Shown here piece after piece: positions 18,373 through 26,812 of a stretch of DNA of 64,000 nt. Made by a program: the position numbers and the translations under genes. Each line of letters opens with the position of its first letter. The first letter of the stretch is position 1. Source of the stretch: Zhengella sedimenti (GTDB lineage: Bacteria; Pseudomonadota; Alphaproteobacteria; Rhizobiales; Rhizobiaceae); NCBI RefSeq assembly GCF_046506625.1, contig NZ_JBKFFP010000005.1, forward strand, positions 62,001-126,000, given 5' to 3'. Under the pieces are notes generated by a model. It was given only the letters and a program-made list of their open reading frames with translations. It searched no databases and was not told the DNA's origin.

Positions 18373-19711
18373 TACCGGTGGCGCAGGGGCTCACCAGGGC
18401 GGCACGCTCGCCCTGCGGGACCGGCTCGCGTCGGGAGCCCTGCGGGCCGAGGAACTCCTGGATACCTGCCTCAAGCGCATCAAGGCGCGTGAGGACGAGG
18501 TAAGGGCCTGGGCCTGGATCGATGCTGATTTCGCCCGCGATCAGGCACGGCGCCTGGATGCCTACCGTCTGTCCGGCAGGCCGCTCGGCCCGCTGCACGG
18601 CATGCCGGTCGGTATCAAGGACATCATCGACACTGCCCGCATCCCGACCGAAAACGGCTGTGCACTCGATGCCGGGCGCGTGCCGGCGAAGGATGCCGCC
18701 CTGGTCGAACGGTTGAAGCAGGCCGGTGCGCTGATCCTTGGCAAGACGGTGACCACCGAACTCGCCTTCATGCACCCTTCCGGGACCCGCAACCCCCACG
18801 ATACCGGCCACACCCCCGGCGGCTCGTCGTCCGGTTCGGCGGCAGCCGTGGCCGATCAGATGGTGCCGCTTGCGATCGGTACCCAGACCGCCGGCTCGGT
18901 GATCCGGCCCGCTTCCTTTTGCGGCGTGACGGGTTTCAAGCCGACCTTTGGCGCCATCCCGCGGCGCGGCGTGCTGGCCCAGGCCCCGTCGCTCGACACG
19001 GTTGGCGTCTTCGCCGCCGACCCGCTTGGCGCTGCGCTGCTTGCCGACGCGCTGTTCGGCCATGATGCGGCCGACAAGGCGACCAGCCTTGCTCCCGCGC
19101 CGAGGCTTGTCGAAACCGCCGCCTCGAAGCCGCCGCTCCCGCCGGTTTTCGCCTTCCTGCGCATGCCCGGCTGGGACCAGGCGCATGCGGACGTGAAGGA
19201 TGCCTTCGGTGAACTCGCCGGCGCGCTCGGGGATCAGGTCTTCGAAGTGGAACTGCCCGGAATTTTCGCCGGTGCGGCCAGTCAGTCGCAGATCATCCAG
19301 CTTGCCGAGCTGGCGCGTTGCTATCACCGTTACGAGAGGGATGGCGCGGACCAACTGGGGCCGGAAACCCGCGAAGCGCTGGAAAAGGGCAAGGCGATCC
19401 CGGCACGCGATTACCTGGCGGCCCTCGATTGGCGCGACGTGCTTTATTCAGGGCTCGAAGAGGTTTTCGAGCGTTGCGATGCCATCCTCTGTCCTGCCGC
19501 GCCCGGACCGGCGCCAGAGGGCCTGTCCTCCACCGGAACCCCGGTATTCAACAGCCTGTTCACCATGGTTGGCACACCGGCAGTGACCGTGCCGCTGCTC
19601 ACCGCTTCCAACGGTCTGCCGATCGGGGTTCAACTCGCCGGTCCGCGCGGTGGCGATGGCCGGTTGCTGCGGACTGCTCAATGGCTGTACACATGGGCTG
19701 ACCAGGCATGA
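18365..19711 (+). CDS. Amidase signature enzyme
   Basis: A 448-residue amidase. The Ser-cisSer-Lys triad region is clear: VGIKDIIDT with the catalytic Lys, and the glycine/serine-rich PGGSSSGSAAAVA followed by GTQTAGSVIRPASFCG. It hydrolyses a C-N amide bond, possibly of the compound imported by the TRAP system. The start at 18365 overlaps the DctM stop by eight bases, so translation is coupled. It belongs to the GatA-like family but is too isolated and short to be the tRNA amidotransferase. Confidence 0.92.
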   Translation: MADTGGAGAHQGGTLALRDRLASGALRAEELLDTCLKRIKAREDEVRAWAWIDADFARDQARRLDAYRLSGRPLGPLHGMPVGIKDIIDTARIPTENGCALDAGRVPAKDAALVERLKQAGALILGKTVTTELAFMHPSGTRNPHDTGHTPGGSSSGSAAAVADQMVPLAIGTQTAGSVIRPASFCGVTGFKPTFGAIPRRGVLAQAPSLDTVGVFAADPLGAALLADALFGHDAADKATSLAPAPRLVETAASKPPLPPVFAFLRMPGWDQAHADVKDAFGELAGALGDQVFEVELPGIFAGAASQSQIIQLAELARCYHRYERDGADQLGPETREALEKGKAIPARDYLAALDWRDVLYSGLEEVFERCDAILCPAAPGPAPEGLSSTGTPVFNSLFTMVGTPAVTVPLLTASNGLPIGVQLAGPRGGDGRLLRTAQWLYTWADQA

Positions 19712-19890
19712 TGATGAGGGTCTCGAAGATGAACCATATGCTTGCCTTCGCTGCGTTCGCCGTACTCGCAGGTTTCCTCGGCATTCTGGCTTTCGAGGCC
19801 TTCAGCCCCGACCTGATGCTCGTAATCGCGCTGACCATTGCCTTGGCCGGTTATGATTTCTTCACGACGATCCGCAACCGGACCCATTGA
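19708..19890 (+). CDS. Small membrane protein in TRAP operon
   Basis: A 60-residue protein with two hydrophobic stretches (MLAFAAFAVLAGFLGILAF and LMLVIALTIALAGYDFF). It overlaps the amidase stop by four bases and is followed four bases later by the dehydrogenase, so it is part of the operon. A start at the internal ATG of NHMLAF is also possible. No family recognised. Confidence 0.6.
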   Translation: MMMRVSKMNHMLAFAAFAVLAGFLGILAFEAFSPDLMLVIALTIALAGYDFFTTIRNRTH

Positions 19891-19894
19891 CGCC

Positions 19895-20854
19895 ATGGCG
19901 AAGCCGGTTGTCTGGATCCCGCGGCGCCTGTCGACGGCGACGCTAGAACGCGCGGCGCGCGACTACGAGGTGATCCTGAAACCGCAAGATGAACCCGGAA
20001 CAGCGGAAGAGATCATTGCCATGTCGGCAAGTGCCGACGCGATGATCCCGTGTCATTCGGAGCATTTTTCAGCCGATGTGGTTGCCCGGCTTTCAACGCG
20101 CCTGAAGATCGTCGCCAATCATTCCGTCGGGGTCGACCATTGTGACCTGACGGCATTGCGCGCCAGGGGGATAGCGGTCACCAACACGCCGGGCGTCCTC
20201 GCCGATGCGACCGCCGAACTCGCCTTCATGCTGATGCTGGCTGCGGCCAGAAAGGGCGTCGAAGGCGATGCGATGGTCCGCACCGGGGCATGGGATTCCT
20301 GGTCGCCAGCACTGCTTGTCGGCAAGCAGGTTACCGGAGCACGGCTCGGGATCGTCGGAATGGGCGGGGTAGGCCGCTCGCTGGCGCGCAAGGCGCGCGG
20401 CTTCGACATGGAAATCCACTACCACAATCGCACCCGGCTCGCCCCTGAAGAGGAGGCCGGTGCCCGGTTTCACGAAACCCTCGGCAGCCTGCTCGCCGTC
20501 TCTGATTTCCTTTCATTGCATTGTCCTGCAACACCGGAAACCATCGGCCTGATGAGTGCGGAGCGTTTTGCGCAGATGCCGGCGGGCAGCGTGTTCGTCA
20601 ACGCTGCCCGCGGATCGCTGGTTGATGAAGACGCCTTGCTGGCCTCGATACGCTCCGGCCATCTGGCGGCTGCCGGGCTGGATTGCTTCCTCACCGAACC
20701 GGGCGGCAATCCTCGTTTTGCAGACCACCCCAACATCGTGATGATGCCGCATGTGGGTAGCGCGACCGTGCGCACCCGTGATGCCATGGGCAGTCTGGCG
20801 CTCGACAATCTCGACGCCTTCTTTGGCGGGCAGACGCCACCCAATCTTTTGTGA
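19895..20854 (+). CDS. D-2-hydroxyacid dehydrogenase (NAD-dependent)
   Basis: A 319-residue D-isomer-specific 2-hydroxyacid dehydrogenase. The NAD motif is LGIVGMGGVGRS, and the catalytic set is present: NHSVGVDH, the VNAARGSLVDE Arg, the LDCFLTEPG Glu and the PHVGSAT His. It interconverts 2-oxo and D-2-hydroxy acids. It is the last gene of the transporter operon and likely acts on the product of amide hydrolysis. Downstream is a decayed integrase. Confidence 0.93.
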   Translation: MAKPVVWIPRRLSTATLERAARDYEVILKPQDEPGTAEEIIAMSASADAMIPCHSEHFSADVVARLSTRLKIVANHSVGVDHCDLTALRARGIAVTNTPGVLADATAELAFMLMLAAARKGVEGDAMVRTGAWDSWSPALLVGKQVTGARLGIVGMGGVGRSLARKARGFDMEIHYHNRTRLAPEEEAGARFHETLGSLLAVSDFLSLHCPATPETIGLMSAERFAQMPAGSVFVNAARGSLVDEDALLASIRSGHLAAAGLDCFLTEPGGNPRFADHPNIVMMPHVGSATVRTRDAMGSLALDNLDAFFGGQTPPNLL

Positions 20855-20859
20855 TGAAA

Positions 20860-21530
20860 GAAGAGCATGCTTTGGCTCGGGTTGCTTGATCTGCCCTGCG
20901 CCACGTTCCTCGAAACGCTCCGGTGCTTCAAGTTGAACCTCGGCGAGTGTCTTGGGGAGAAGCGGACGGGGAATGTCTGGCGCCAGTCGTCGAGCAATCA
21001 TGTCATGCGCGGCATGACCTATGAGAGCTTCAGCTTCCTCATGCTCGACATTTCCGGCGATCAGAAGGCGAAGTCTGTTGGCATGAATTGATCTGGAATA
21101 CGCAATCTCCCGTGCAAACTCGTTCGCCATGGGGACAGCGCGTTCCTTGTCGTCGGGTTCGAGCTCGGGTCGACAATGGTCCTTTGTTGCCGTGGACAGT
21201 GTCGGTTTGGTTGTCTCGAGCTTCGCACGCTTCATCAGGCTCGGCTTCCCGACGGTTATGCAGCGCCAGCGCACGGCGTTCCGCTTCGCGCTTTTGGACG
21301 CCGATGTTTTCTCGGTACTCGAACCTGCCTGTGATCGGGCGAAGCTCCGCAGGAAGTCCCCTCCGGGCTTCGAACTGCTCGCGCTTGCTGTTCCAGAGTG
21401 CCAAAATCCGCACGACCGATCTCCGTTTTTGGAACGCCGTTGGAACAGATTCCGGAGCGGAGCACCTTGAATCACAAGGAGAATATTGTTTTTCAATGGG
21501 ATATGATGGTGCTGCCGGAGAGATTTGAAT
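20860..21530 (-). pseudogene. Remnant of a phage-type integrase (N-terminal part, frameshifted)
   Basis: On the minus strand, a segment around 21250-21420 reads LPAELRPITGRFEYRENI then KREAERRALALHNR, the usual N-terminal arm of tyrosine integrases. The continuation (FAREIAYSRS, AGNVEHEEAEALIGHAA, LPKTLAEVQLEAPERFEERG) is in another frame, down to about 20880. The catalytic domain is missing, cut off by the dehydrogenase gene. It abuts the attachment-site copy at 21508-21531 exactly as the intact integrase abuts tRNA-Thr, so it is probably the dead integrase of the left island. Confidence 0.5.
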
Positions 21531-21531
21531 T
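21508..21531. repeat. Attachment site copy (tRNA-Thr 3' end) between the two islands
   Basis: These 24 bases are identical to 37108-37131 in the tRNA-Thr gene and in the same orientation; they contain GGTGCTGCCGGAGAGATTTG. The copy lacks the rest of the tRNA. It marks the left end of the 15.6-kb right island and the right end of the older one. The following ~315 bases (21532-21846) contain short hairpins but no gene that I can support. Confidence 0.8.
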
Positions 21532-21846
21532 CTCCAAAGCGCATCCAAAAAGTGTTCGAATTCAATGCATTAGTACGACTGATCCGGCTTGGAACGTAAC
21601 AGGTCACTGTATCACATTCAACCTGAGCAGACCAAAATTTGTGGGATCAGGGAAAGCTCCATCCACGGCAGCGCGGGCAGGGGCTGGTGCCCCGCCGTCT
21701 GAGAACGGCGAGGCGCTGGTTTGAACGGGTGAGGCTGCCTGGATCGGGCGGTTGCCTGTGCATTTTGCACAGCCTAGGGGATGCACACCCAGGCCGCTTG
21801 TGGCGTCCGAAGCCATTCAAGATGGCTCAGCGGATTCCGCTGGCGT

Positions 21847-22677
21847 TCAGTAGTAAGCATTTGGATCATCCCATCCGGGGCGCTCCCTGAGACCGGGTAC
21901 GTATTTCGCGAGGGCAGGATCAGTCTCGCACCTTTCAATCATCTCCATGATCACCTGCGGCGTGTTCCTGCCGAGGAACTTGGTGAGTCCCCGGGCCATG
22001 ATTTCGTGATGCTGCGCCCGTTGTGTGCCGAGTGATCTCGCCAGCCGGTCTGCTATTTCCTGTGCTCGTTCTTCCAATTCTTCTTCTCCAAAGGGCTGAA
22101 AGGGTTTTCCTGGTTCCTGTCGGGCAAGCGCTTCCTGGGCGGCTCGCCATGTCGTGATCTCGTCAGCGTCTTCGCCGAGGCTGTTCGCAGTTCGCCGCAT
22201 GGCTGCGACCGTTCCCTGCGAAACGCTGGCTGACCTGACGATATCGCGGCGGCTGAAGAGCCACGGCGGTTGTCGCTGGGGGTCCCTGAGGACAACCAGC
22301 CGCCAAGCGAAGTTGACCCGTTGCTCAAGTGTCAGGGGGAGCGTCACGCAGCTGTTCGCCGATCCGGATCGCAGGAGGGCATCCTGGACGGTCCCCCCGA
22401 AGAACTCGACGGGAATCTCCTCGCGACCTTCCATCTGGTAGGCCTCCAACCGGTGATGCCCGTCGATGACCACAACATGGTCGTCCACAGGCAACACGAG
22501 AATTGGCGTGAGATCGTCCAGGTTCCTCAAGGCGGAACGCAGGTCGCCGACGTGTTTTTCCGACACTGCCTCCATGCGAGGCTGGAAGACCGTTGGCATG
22601 GTTCGCACCTTGTCCAGCGGCAGTGCCCGAAGATCGGTGTCAGCGAGACATGCGTTATCCCGTTGCTCTTGAAGCAT
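21847..22677 (-). CDS. ParB/Srx-like nuclease-domain protein (5' end disturbed by IS)
   Basis: About 276 residues. It has a ParB N-terminal-like core: LRALPLDKVRTMPTVFQPR, then VVVIDGHHRLEAYQMEGREEIPVEFF. A helix-turn-helix-like middle follows (SRRDIVRSASVSQGTVAAMRRT) with a charged C-terminus. Such proteins on islands and plasmids bind DNA or act in partition or regulation. The frame is open up into the end of the IS21-type element at 22700, so the original start may be lost. The ATG at 22677 is the first inside native sequence, but its ribosome site is poor. Confidence 0.65.
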   Translation of the reverse strand: MLQEQRDNACLADTDLRALPLDKVRTMPTVFQPRMEAVSEKHVGDLRSALRNLDDLTPILVLPVDDHVVVIDGHHRLEAYQMEGREEIPVEFFGGTVQDALLRSGSANSCVTLPLTLEQRVNFAWRLVVLRDPQRQPPWLFSRRDIVRSASVSQGTVAAMRRTANSLGEDADEITTWRAAQEALARQEPGKPFQPFGEEELEERAQEIADRLARSLGTQRAQHHEIMARGLTKFLGRNTPQVIMEMIERCETDPALAKYVPGLRERPGWDDPNAYY

Positions 22678-22826
22678 TGCCAGCGTTGTCAATCGGCATT
22701 GTATCGGGACCCCCGATCGGCGTCCAAAAGGGACCCCTTTAAAGGGCACGGCGGTGAGCGCCCGACCGGGTGGAGCTGGTCGGGGTTGCGCAGCCCGGTC
22801 GGGCGCGCCTGATTGGCGTTTCGACT

Positions 22827-23561
22827 TTAGCTCTGAGAGCGGTTCTTGAAGCGCCAGCTATCGTTGCCGGTCTCGACGATATCGCAATGATGCGTCAGGC
22901 GGTCGAGCAGCGCGGTGGTCATCTTTGCATCGCCGAAGACGGTCGGCCATTCACCGAAGGCAAGGTTGGTGGTGACGATCACCGATGTCTGCTCGTAGAG
23001 CCGGCTGACGAGATGGAACAGCAACTGGCCGCCGGACTGGGCGAAGGGCAGATAGCCGAGTTCGTCGAGGATGACGAAGTCGAGGCGGCACAGCCTGTCA
23101 TTCAATCGCCCCTGGCGACCGGCCCGGGCTTCGGCTTCGAGCTGGTTGACCAGATCGACGACATTGAAGAAGCGGCCGCGTGCACCGTCGCGGATGCAGG
23201 CGCGGGCGATGGCGACGGCGAGATGGGTCTTGCCGGTTCCGGTGCCGCCGACGAAGACGGCGTTGCGCTGATGGGTCAGGAAGTTGCCGCCGGCAAGGTC
23301 ACGCACCAGGGTCTCGTTGATCGGCGTGCCGTCGAAGGCGAAGTCCTCGACCTCCTTGGCCAATGGCAGCTTGGCGATCGTCATCTGGTATTTGATCGAG
23401 CGCGCCTTCTTCTCCGATATCTCCGCATTCAGGAGATCGGCGATGATGCGCTGCGGCTCGTGCTGGCGCTTCACGGCGGTCCTGATGATCTCGTCATAGG
23501 CCGCCTTCATGCCGAAGAGCTTGAGCGTTCCCATTGCGGCGAGAATCTCGCTGCGATCCAT
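22827..23561 (-). CDS. istB: IS21-family helper ATPase IstB
   Basis: A 244-residue AAA+ protein that assists IstA in target choice and transposition. The Walker A motif is GGTGTGKTHLA and Walker B is LDFVILDELGYLPF. The start at 23561 shares one base with the istA stop (TGATG), the usual translational coupling in this family. Full length; appears intact. Confidence 0.95.
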   Translation of the reverse strand: MDRSEILAAMGTLKLFGMKAAYDEIIRTAVKRQHEPQRIIADLLNAEISEKKARSIKYQMTIAKLPLAKEVEDFAFDGTPINETLVRDLAGGNFLTHQRNAVFVGGTGTGKTHLAVAIARACIRDGARGRFFNVVDLVNQLEAEARAGRQGRLNDRLCRLDFVILDELGYLPFAQSGGQLLFHLVSRLYEQTSVIVTTNLAFGEWPTVFGDAKMTTALLDRLTHHCDIVETGNDSWRFKNRSQS

Positions 23562-25060
23562 CACACGGCCCTCCTCAGGCTGTCGTAGCGGCCGCAATCG
23601 GCCTTCGGTTCGTGGCGCAGCTTCAGGGCATCTGGCGTGGCCATGGTGAGCGGCCGCGCGATGTCGCGCCGGCGTGCAAGAATGTTGAGGATGACATCGG
23701 CCGAACATGCGCCTTCGCCAAGCGCTTCCGTGCAGGCGGCTTCGACCGCCGGGATGCCGTCGCTCAACACGGCCGACAGGATACCCACCATCTGCCGGTC
23801 GCCGTCATCGAGCCGCGAGAGCCTGCGGCGCACCCGTTCCAGGCTGGCCGGAAGAACCCAGTCCTTGAACGGCGCGCCGTTGCGCAGCGCGCCGGGCTTG
23901 CGGGCCAGAACCGGCACGTAATGCCAGGGGTCGTAGATCGTCTTGCCGCGGCCGAAGGCGCGGCGGTGTTCGCCGACGGTTCGACCATCCTGGCGGATCA
24001 CGATCCTGTCGGCATAGGCGTGGATCTCCACCGGCCTGCCGAGCGCGCTGGCCATGACGGAGTATTTGTTGGTGTCGAAGCGCACCAGGCAGGTCTTCGA
24101 CACCGAGGCCGGCACGGCATGGAATCCATCGAAGCGGCCGGCATAGGGCACCAGGCTCGCCCGCTCCGCCTCGAAGGCCTCCCAGACCGTCTGGTCAGGC
24201 CGCTCGGAATGGCGATACGCCTTGGCAAAGGCGATGCACTGATCCAGCAGCCAGGCGTTCAGTTCCTCGTAGTTCCTGAAGCGCAGCCGCGGCGTGAAGA
24301 AGCGCCGGCGCACCAGCCCGACCTGGTTCTCGACCTGGCCCTTCTCCCAGCCCGACGCCGGCGTGCAGGCGACCGGCTCGACCAGATAGTGGCTGCACAT
24401 TTGCAGGAAGCGGCGATTGTATTGCCGGTCCTTGCCGACGAACACCGCATCCACAGCCGTCTTCATGTTGTCGTAGATGCCGCGCGTGCAGGTTCCCTTG
24501 AAGAAGGCAAACGCCCGGTCATGGGCATCGAACACCATCTCCTGCGTCTCGCGCGGATAGGCCCGCACGAACAGCATGCGGCTGTGGCACAGCCGGACAT
24601 GGGCGACCTTCACCGTCGTCGTCACGCCGCCCAGCAGGATGATCTCGTGGCTCCAGTCGAACTGGTAGGCTTCACCCGGCGCGAAGCTCAGCGGGACATA
24701 GGCTGCCGGCAGCGAGGGACCACGTTCGGTCTTCCAGCGCTTCGCATAGCGCCGCACCGCGTCATAGCTGCCTTCGTAGCCCTGACCGCGCAGCGCCTCG
24801 AATATCCGCACCAGCGTCAGGCGCTCACGCGCAGGCTTGTCCTCGTTCGTTGCCAGCAGTTGGTCGAGTTCCCCCGTCCACGCTCCCAGCTTCGGGCGGG
24901 GCTGGCGATCGCGCTCGTAGCGAAACTCCGTCGCTTGCGAACGCACCACCTTGCGAACCACTTTGCGCGAGACCTTCAGCTCCCGGCAAATCGCCTTGAT
25001 CGGCTTCTTCTGAATGAAATAGGCGCGACGTATCTTCCCAATCGTCTCCACAACCAGCAT
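23561..25060 (-). CDS. istA: IS21-family transposase IstA
   Basis: A 499-residue DDE transposase. It has an N-terminal helix-turn-helix (QKKPIKAICRELKVSRKVVRKVVR), an integrase core with the first Asp in YQFDWSHE and a later Asp in IYDNMKTAVD, and a beta-barrel C-terminus. It is full length, so the element may still be active. It is transcribed into istB. Confidence 0.95.
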   Translation of the reverse strand: MLVVETIGKIRRAYFIQKKPIKAICRELKVSRKVVRKVVRSQATEFRYERDRQPRPKLGAWTGELDQLLATNEDKPARERLTLVRIFEALRGQGYEGSYDAVRRYAKRWKTERGPSLPAAYVPLSFAPGEAYQFDWSHEIILLGGVTTTVKVAHVRLCHSRMLFVRAYPRETQEMVFDAHDRAFAFFKGTCTRGIYDNMKTAVDAVFVGKDRQYNRRFLQMCSHYLVEPVACTPASGWEKGQVENQVGLVRRRFFTPRLRFRNYEELNAWLLDQCIAFAKAYRHSERPDQTVWEAFEAERASLVPYAGRFDGFHAVPASVSKTCLVRFDTNKYSVMASALGRPVEIHAYADRIVIRQDGRTVGEHRRAFGRGKTIYDPWHYVPVLARKPGALRNGAPFKDWVLPASLERVRRRLSRLDDGDRQMVGILSAVLSDGIPAVEAACTEALGEGACSADVILNILARRRDIARPLTMATPDALKLRHEPKADCGRYDSLRRAV

Positions 25061-25230
25061 CCCAAATGAGGCTCTCCGTTAATCTCGAGAGCCTTTGTGA
25101 ACCCCATTGTTTACGGGGCCCCTTTTGGACGCCGGTCACCCCGAAAACGGGGTCCTTATTCCACGCCGATCAACAAGCGTTTCCGGCGTCAGGGCCTCTC
25201 GCCTGACAGGCGTTGATCGAAAGAGGTTTC

Positions 25231-25680
25231 TCATCTGCATTGCTCCAGTTGGCGGGCTTGCTTCCATGCTTCTTCTTTGGCGAGCCTGTCCGCCATTTCG
25301 TTGAAGTGGTTGCCGGAATGGGCGCGAGTCCATGTCCAGGTGATCTCGTGTCTTTCCATCTCGACGATGAGTTGACGCCAGAGGTCAGTGTTCTTGACGT
25401 TGATGAAACCGCGTTCGCGCCATTCATCCAGGCGGTCTCGCGCACTCAGCACGAGATACTCGCTGTCCGAAATGATCTCGACCTGCGAGGGGCGTGAAAG
25501 CGCCCTCAGTGCTTCGACGGCCGCCGTCAGTTCCATGCGATTGTTGGTGGTCGCCGGAGCACCGCCAGAGAGAAGCTTGGGCGCTTTTCTGCCGGTCAGG
25601 ACTGCGGCCCAGCCGCCAGGTCCGGGGTTGCCGATGCATGAGCCGTCGGTATGGATCGTGATGGGGGATGATGAGCTCAT
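25231..25680 (-). CDS. rnhA: Ribonuclease HI
   Basis: A 149-residue RNase H. All four carboxylates are visible: Asp in HTDGSC, Glu in NRMELTAA, Asp in SDSEYL and Asp in HFNEMADRLA. It degrades RNA in RNA-DNA hybrids. The start at 25680 follows AAGGAGGAG; an upstream in-frame ATG is not supported. It is unusual as island cargo and may help element replication or R-loop removal. It lies 55 bases from the IS end. Confidence 0.93.
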   Translation of the reverse strand: MSSSSPITIHTDGSCIGNPGPGGWAAVLTGRKAPKLLSGGAPATTNNRMELTAAVEALRALSRPSQVEIISDSEYLVLSARDRLDEWRERGFINVKNTDLWRQLIVEMERHEITWTWTRAHSGNHFNEMADRLAKEEAWKQARQLEQCR

Positions 25681-25992
25681 GGACTGAACTCCTCCTTGTT
25701 TGATTGTGATCGGAAGTTGGAAGGTGGGCGGAGACAAGCGGGCTCCGGACCGGCCGGAATGATCCGGCCAATCGGCCTGTCGGAGACGAGTGCTGGTTTC
25801 CGCCAGATGGCGAAGACGGGACAGGGGCCGAGGCCGTTTCGTCCGTGTCTTCAGTATGAGCCGGTTTCAAACCGCGCGGGCGTCGCCGTCTCTACCGTAT
25901 GGGCGGGTTTTGGCCAGGGGCGAAGGAGCCGCTGGTACCGTATATGAGGACAAAATGCCGTTCGCTTGCCTTGGCGTTGTCGTCCGCCTTGG

Positions 25993-26553
25993 TCAGTCGG
26001 CGGTTCCGCTGGTGGCCTTGTGGGCGAGACCCTTGGATATCCCGAAGTGATCCGCAATCCGCTGGACTGACCACCCGTCTTCCATGCGCAGACGCCTTGC
26101 CTCGGCTTGCTGGTCGTCGGTCAGGCGCGGCTTGCGACCGAACTTGATGCCCTTGGCCTTTGCCTTGGCGATGCCGTCCATCTGCCGTTCCTTGCGGATG
26201 TCGGCTTCGAACTGGGCAAAAACCGCGAGCATCCCGAGGAAGGCCCTGCCAGCAGCGTCCCCGGTGTCGATGTTCTGGTCCAGCACCTTCAGCGTCACGC
26301 CCTTGCCTTCGAGTTGGCGAACGAGCGAGAGGAGGTGTTCAGCCGAACGCGCCAGACGGTCGATGCGGGAGATGACCAACGTGTCGCCCTTGCGGACATA
26401 GCGCAGACATTCGGCCAGCTTGGGGCGCTCCGTGTCCAGGCCGGAACGCTTCTCGGAGAAAACCTCCTCGCACCCTGCGGCTTCGAGCTTGTCCAGCTGC
26501 ACCTCAAGGGACTGGCCGACCGACGAGACCCGGGCGTAACCGACGCGTGCCAT
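25993..26553 (-). CDS. Serine recombinase, resolvase/invertase type
   Basis: A 186-residue site-specific recombinase. The catalytic Ser is in GYARVSSVGQSLEVQ, with arginines in VISRIDRLARSAEHLL. The C-terminal helix-turn-helix is GWSVQRIADHFGISKG. It is like Tn3 resolvases and Pin-type invertases. An upstream palindrome (26583-26600) could be its binding site. About 310 bases separate it from rnhA with no other gene seen. Confidence 0.94.
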   Translation of the reverse strand: MARVGYARVSSVGQSLEVQLDKLEAAGCEEVFSEKRSGLDTERPKLAECLRYVRKGDTLVISRIDRLARSAEHLLSLVRQLEGKGVTLKVLDQNIDTGDAAGRAFLGMLAVFAQFEADIRKERQMDGIAKAKAKGIKFGRKPRLTDDQQAEARRLRMEDGWSVQRIADHFGISKGLAHKATSGTAD

Positions 26554-26582
26554 GTGTTCACCTCATCCTTAGACATTACTGA

Positions 26583-26600
26583 CCGTTCATTGTTGAACGG
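26583..26600. promoter_or_regulatory. Candidate recombinase site / operator
   Basis: CCGTTCA-TTGT-TGAACGG is a perfect 7+7 inverted repeat 30 bases upstream of the serine recombinase start. Further TGACCG and CGGTCA half-sites occur within the next 50 bases (to about 26640). The cluster fits a res-type site or autoregulatory operator. The remainder of 26640-26812 has no gene that I can support. Confidence 0.4.
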
Positions 26601-26812
26601 AAAATGACCGGCCTGTCAAGCCGATCATCAGTCGGTCACGAATGTATACCTTGATGAACAGATCAGGTGGTGCGGCAGGAGCGCAATGGCCGCGCGTATA
26701 GGAGCAAGGCACCGCGAGCCCCCCCCCACGGGGGGAACAGGCAAAAGCGAAGGTAACGAATTGCCCACACAGATTTTTCGGGAAAAACCGCGCGGTTCTC
26801 CGGTGGGACCGT

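Larger units (their letters stand above)
22700..25175 (-). mobile_element. IS21-family insertion sequence
   Basis: About 2.5 kb containing istA and istB. Both ends start with TG on the inward strand and share the inverted motif CGGCGTCCAAAAGGG (left near 22719-22733; right, reversed, near 25120-25135) and a GGACCCC block. The right end carries the longer form beginning TGTTGATCGGCGTGG. I see no convincing target duplication. The left end sits against the 5' end of the ParB-like gene. Confidence 0.85.

Noticed and set aside
20513..21607. A single 364-codon minus-strand gene
   Set aside because: Only its middle looks like an integrase fragment, part of the similarity lies in another frame, and its left end is antisense to the dehydrogenase; treated as a pseudogene.
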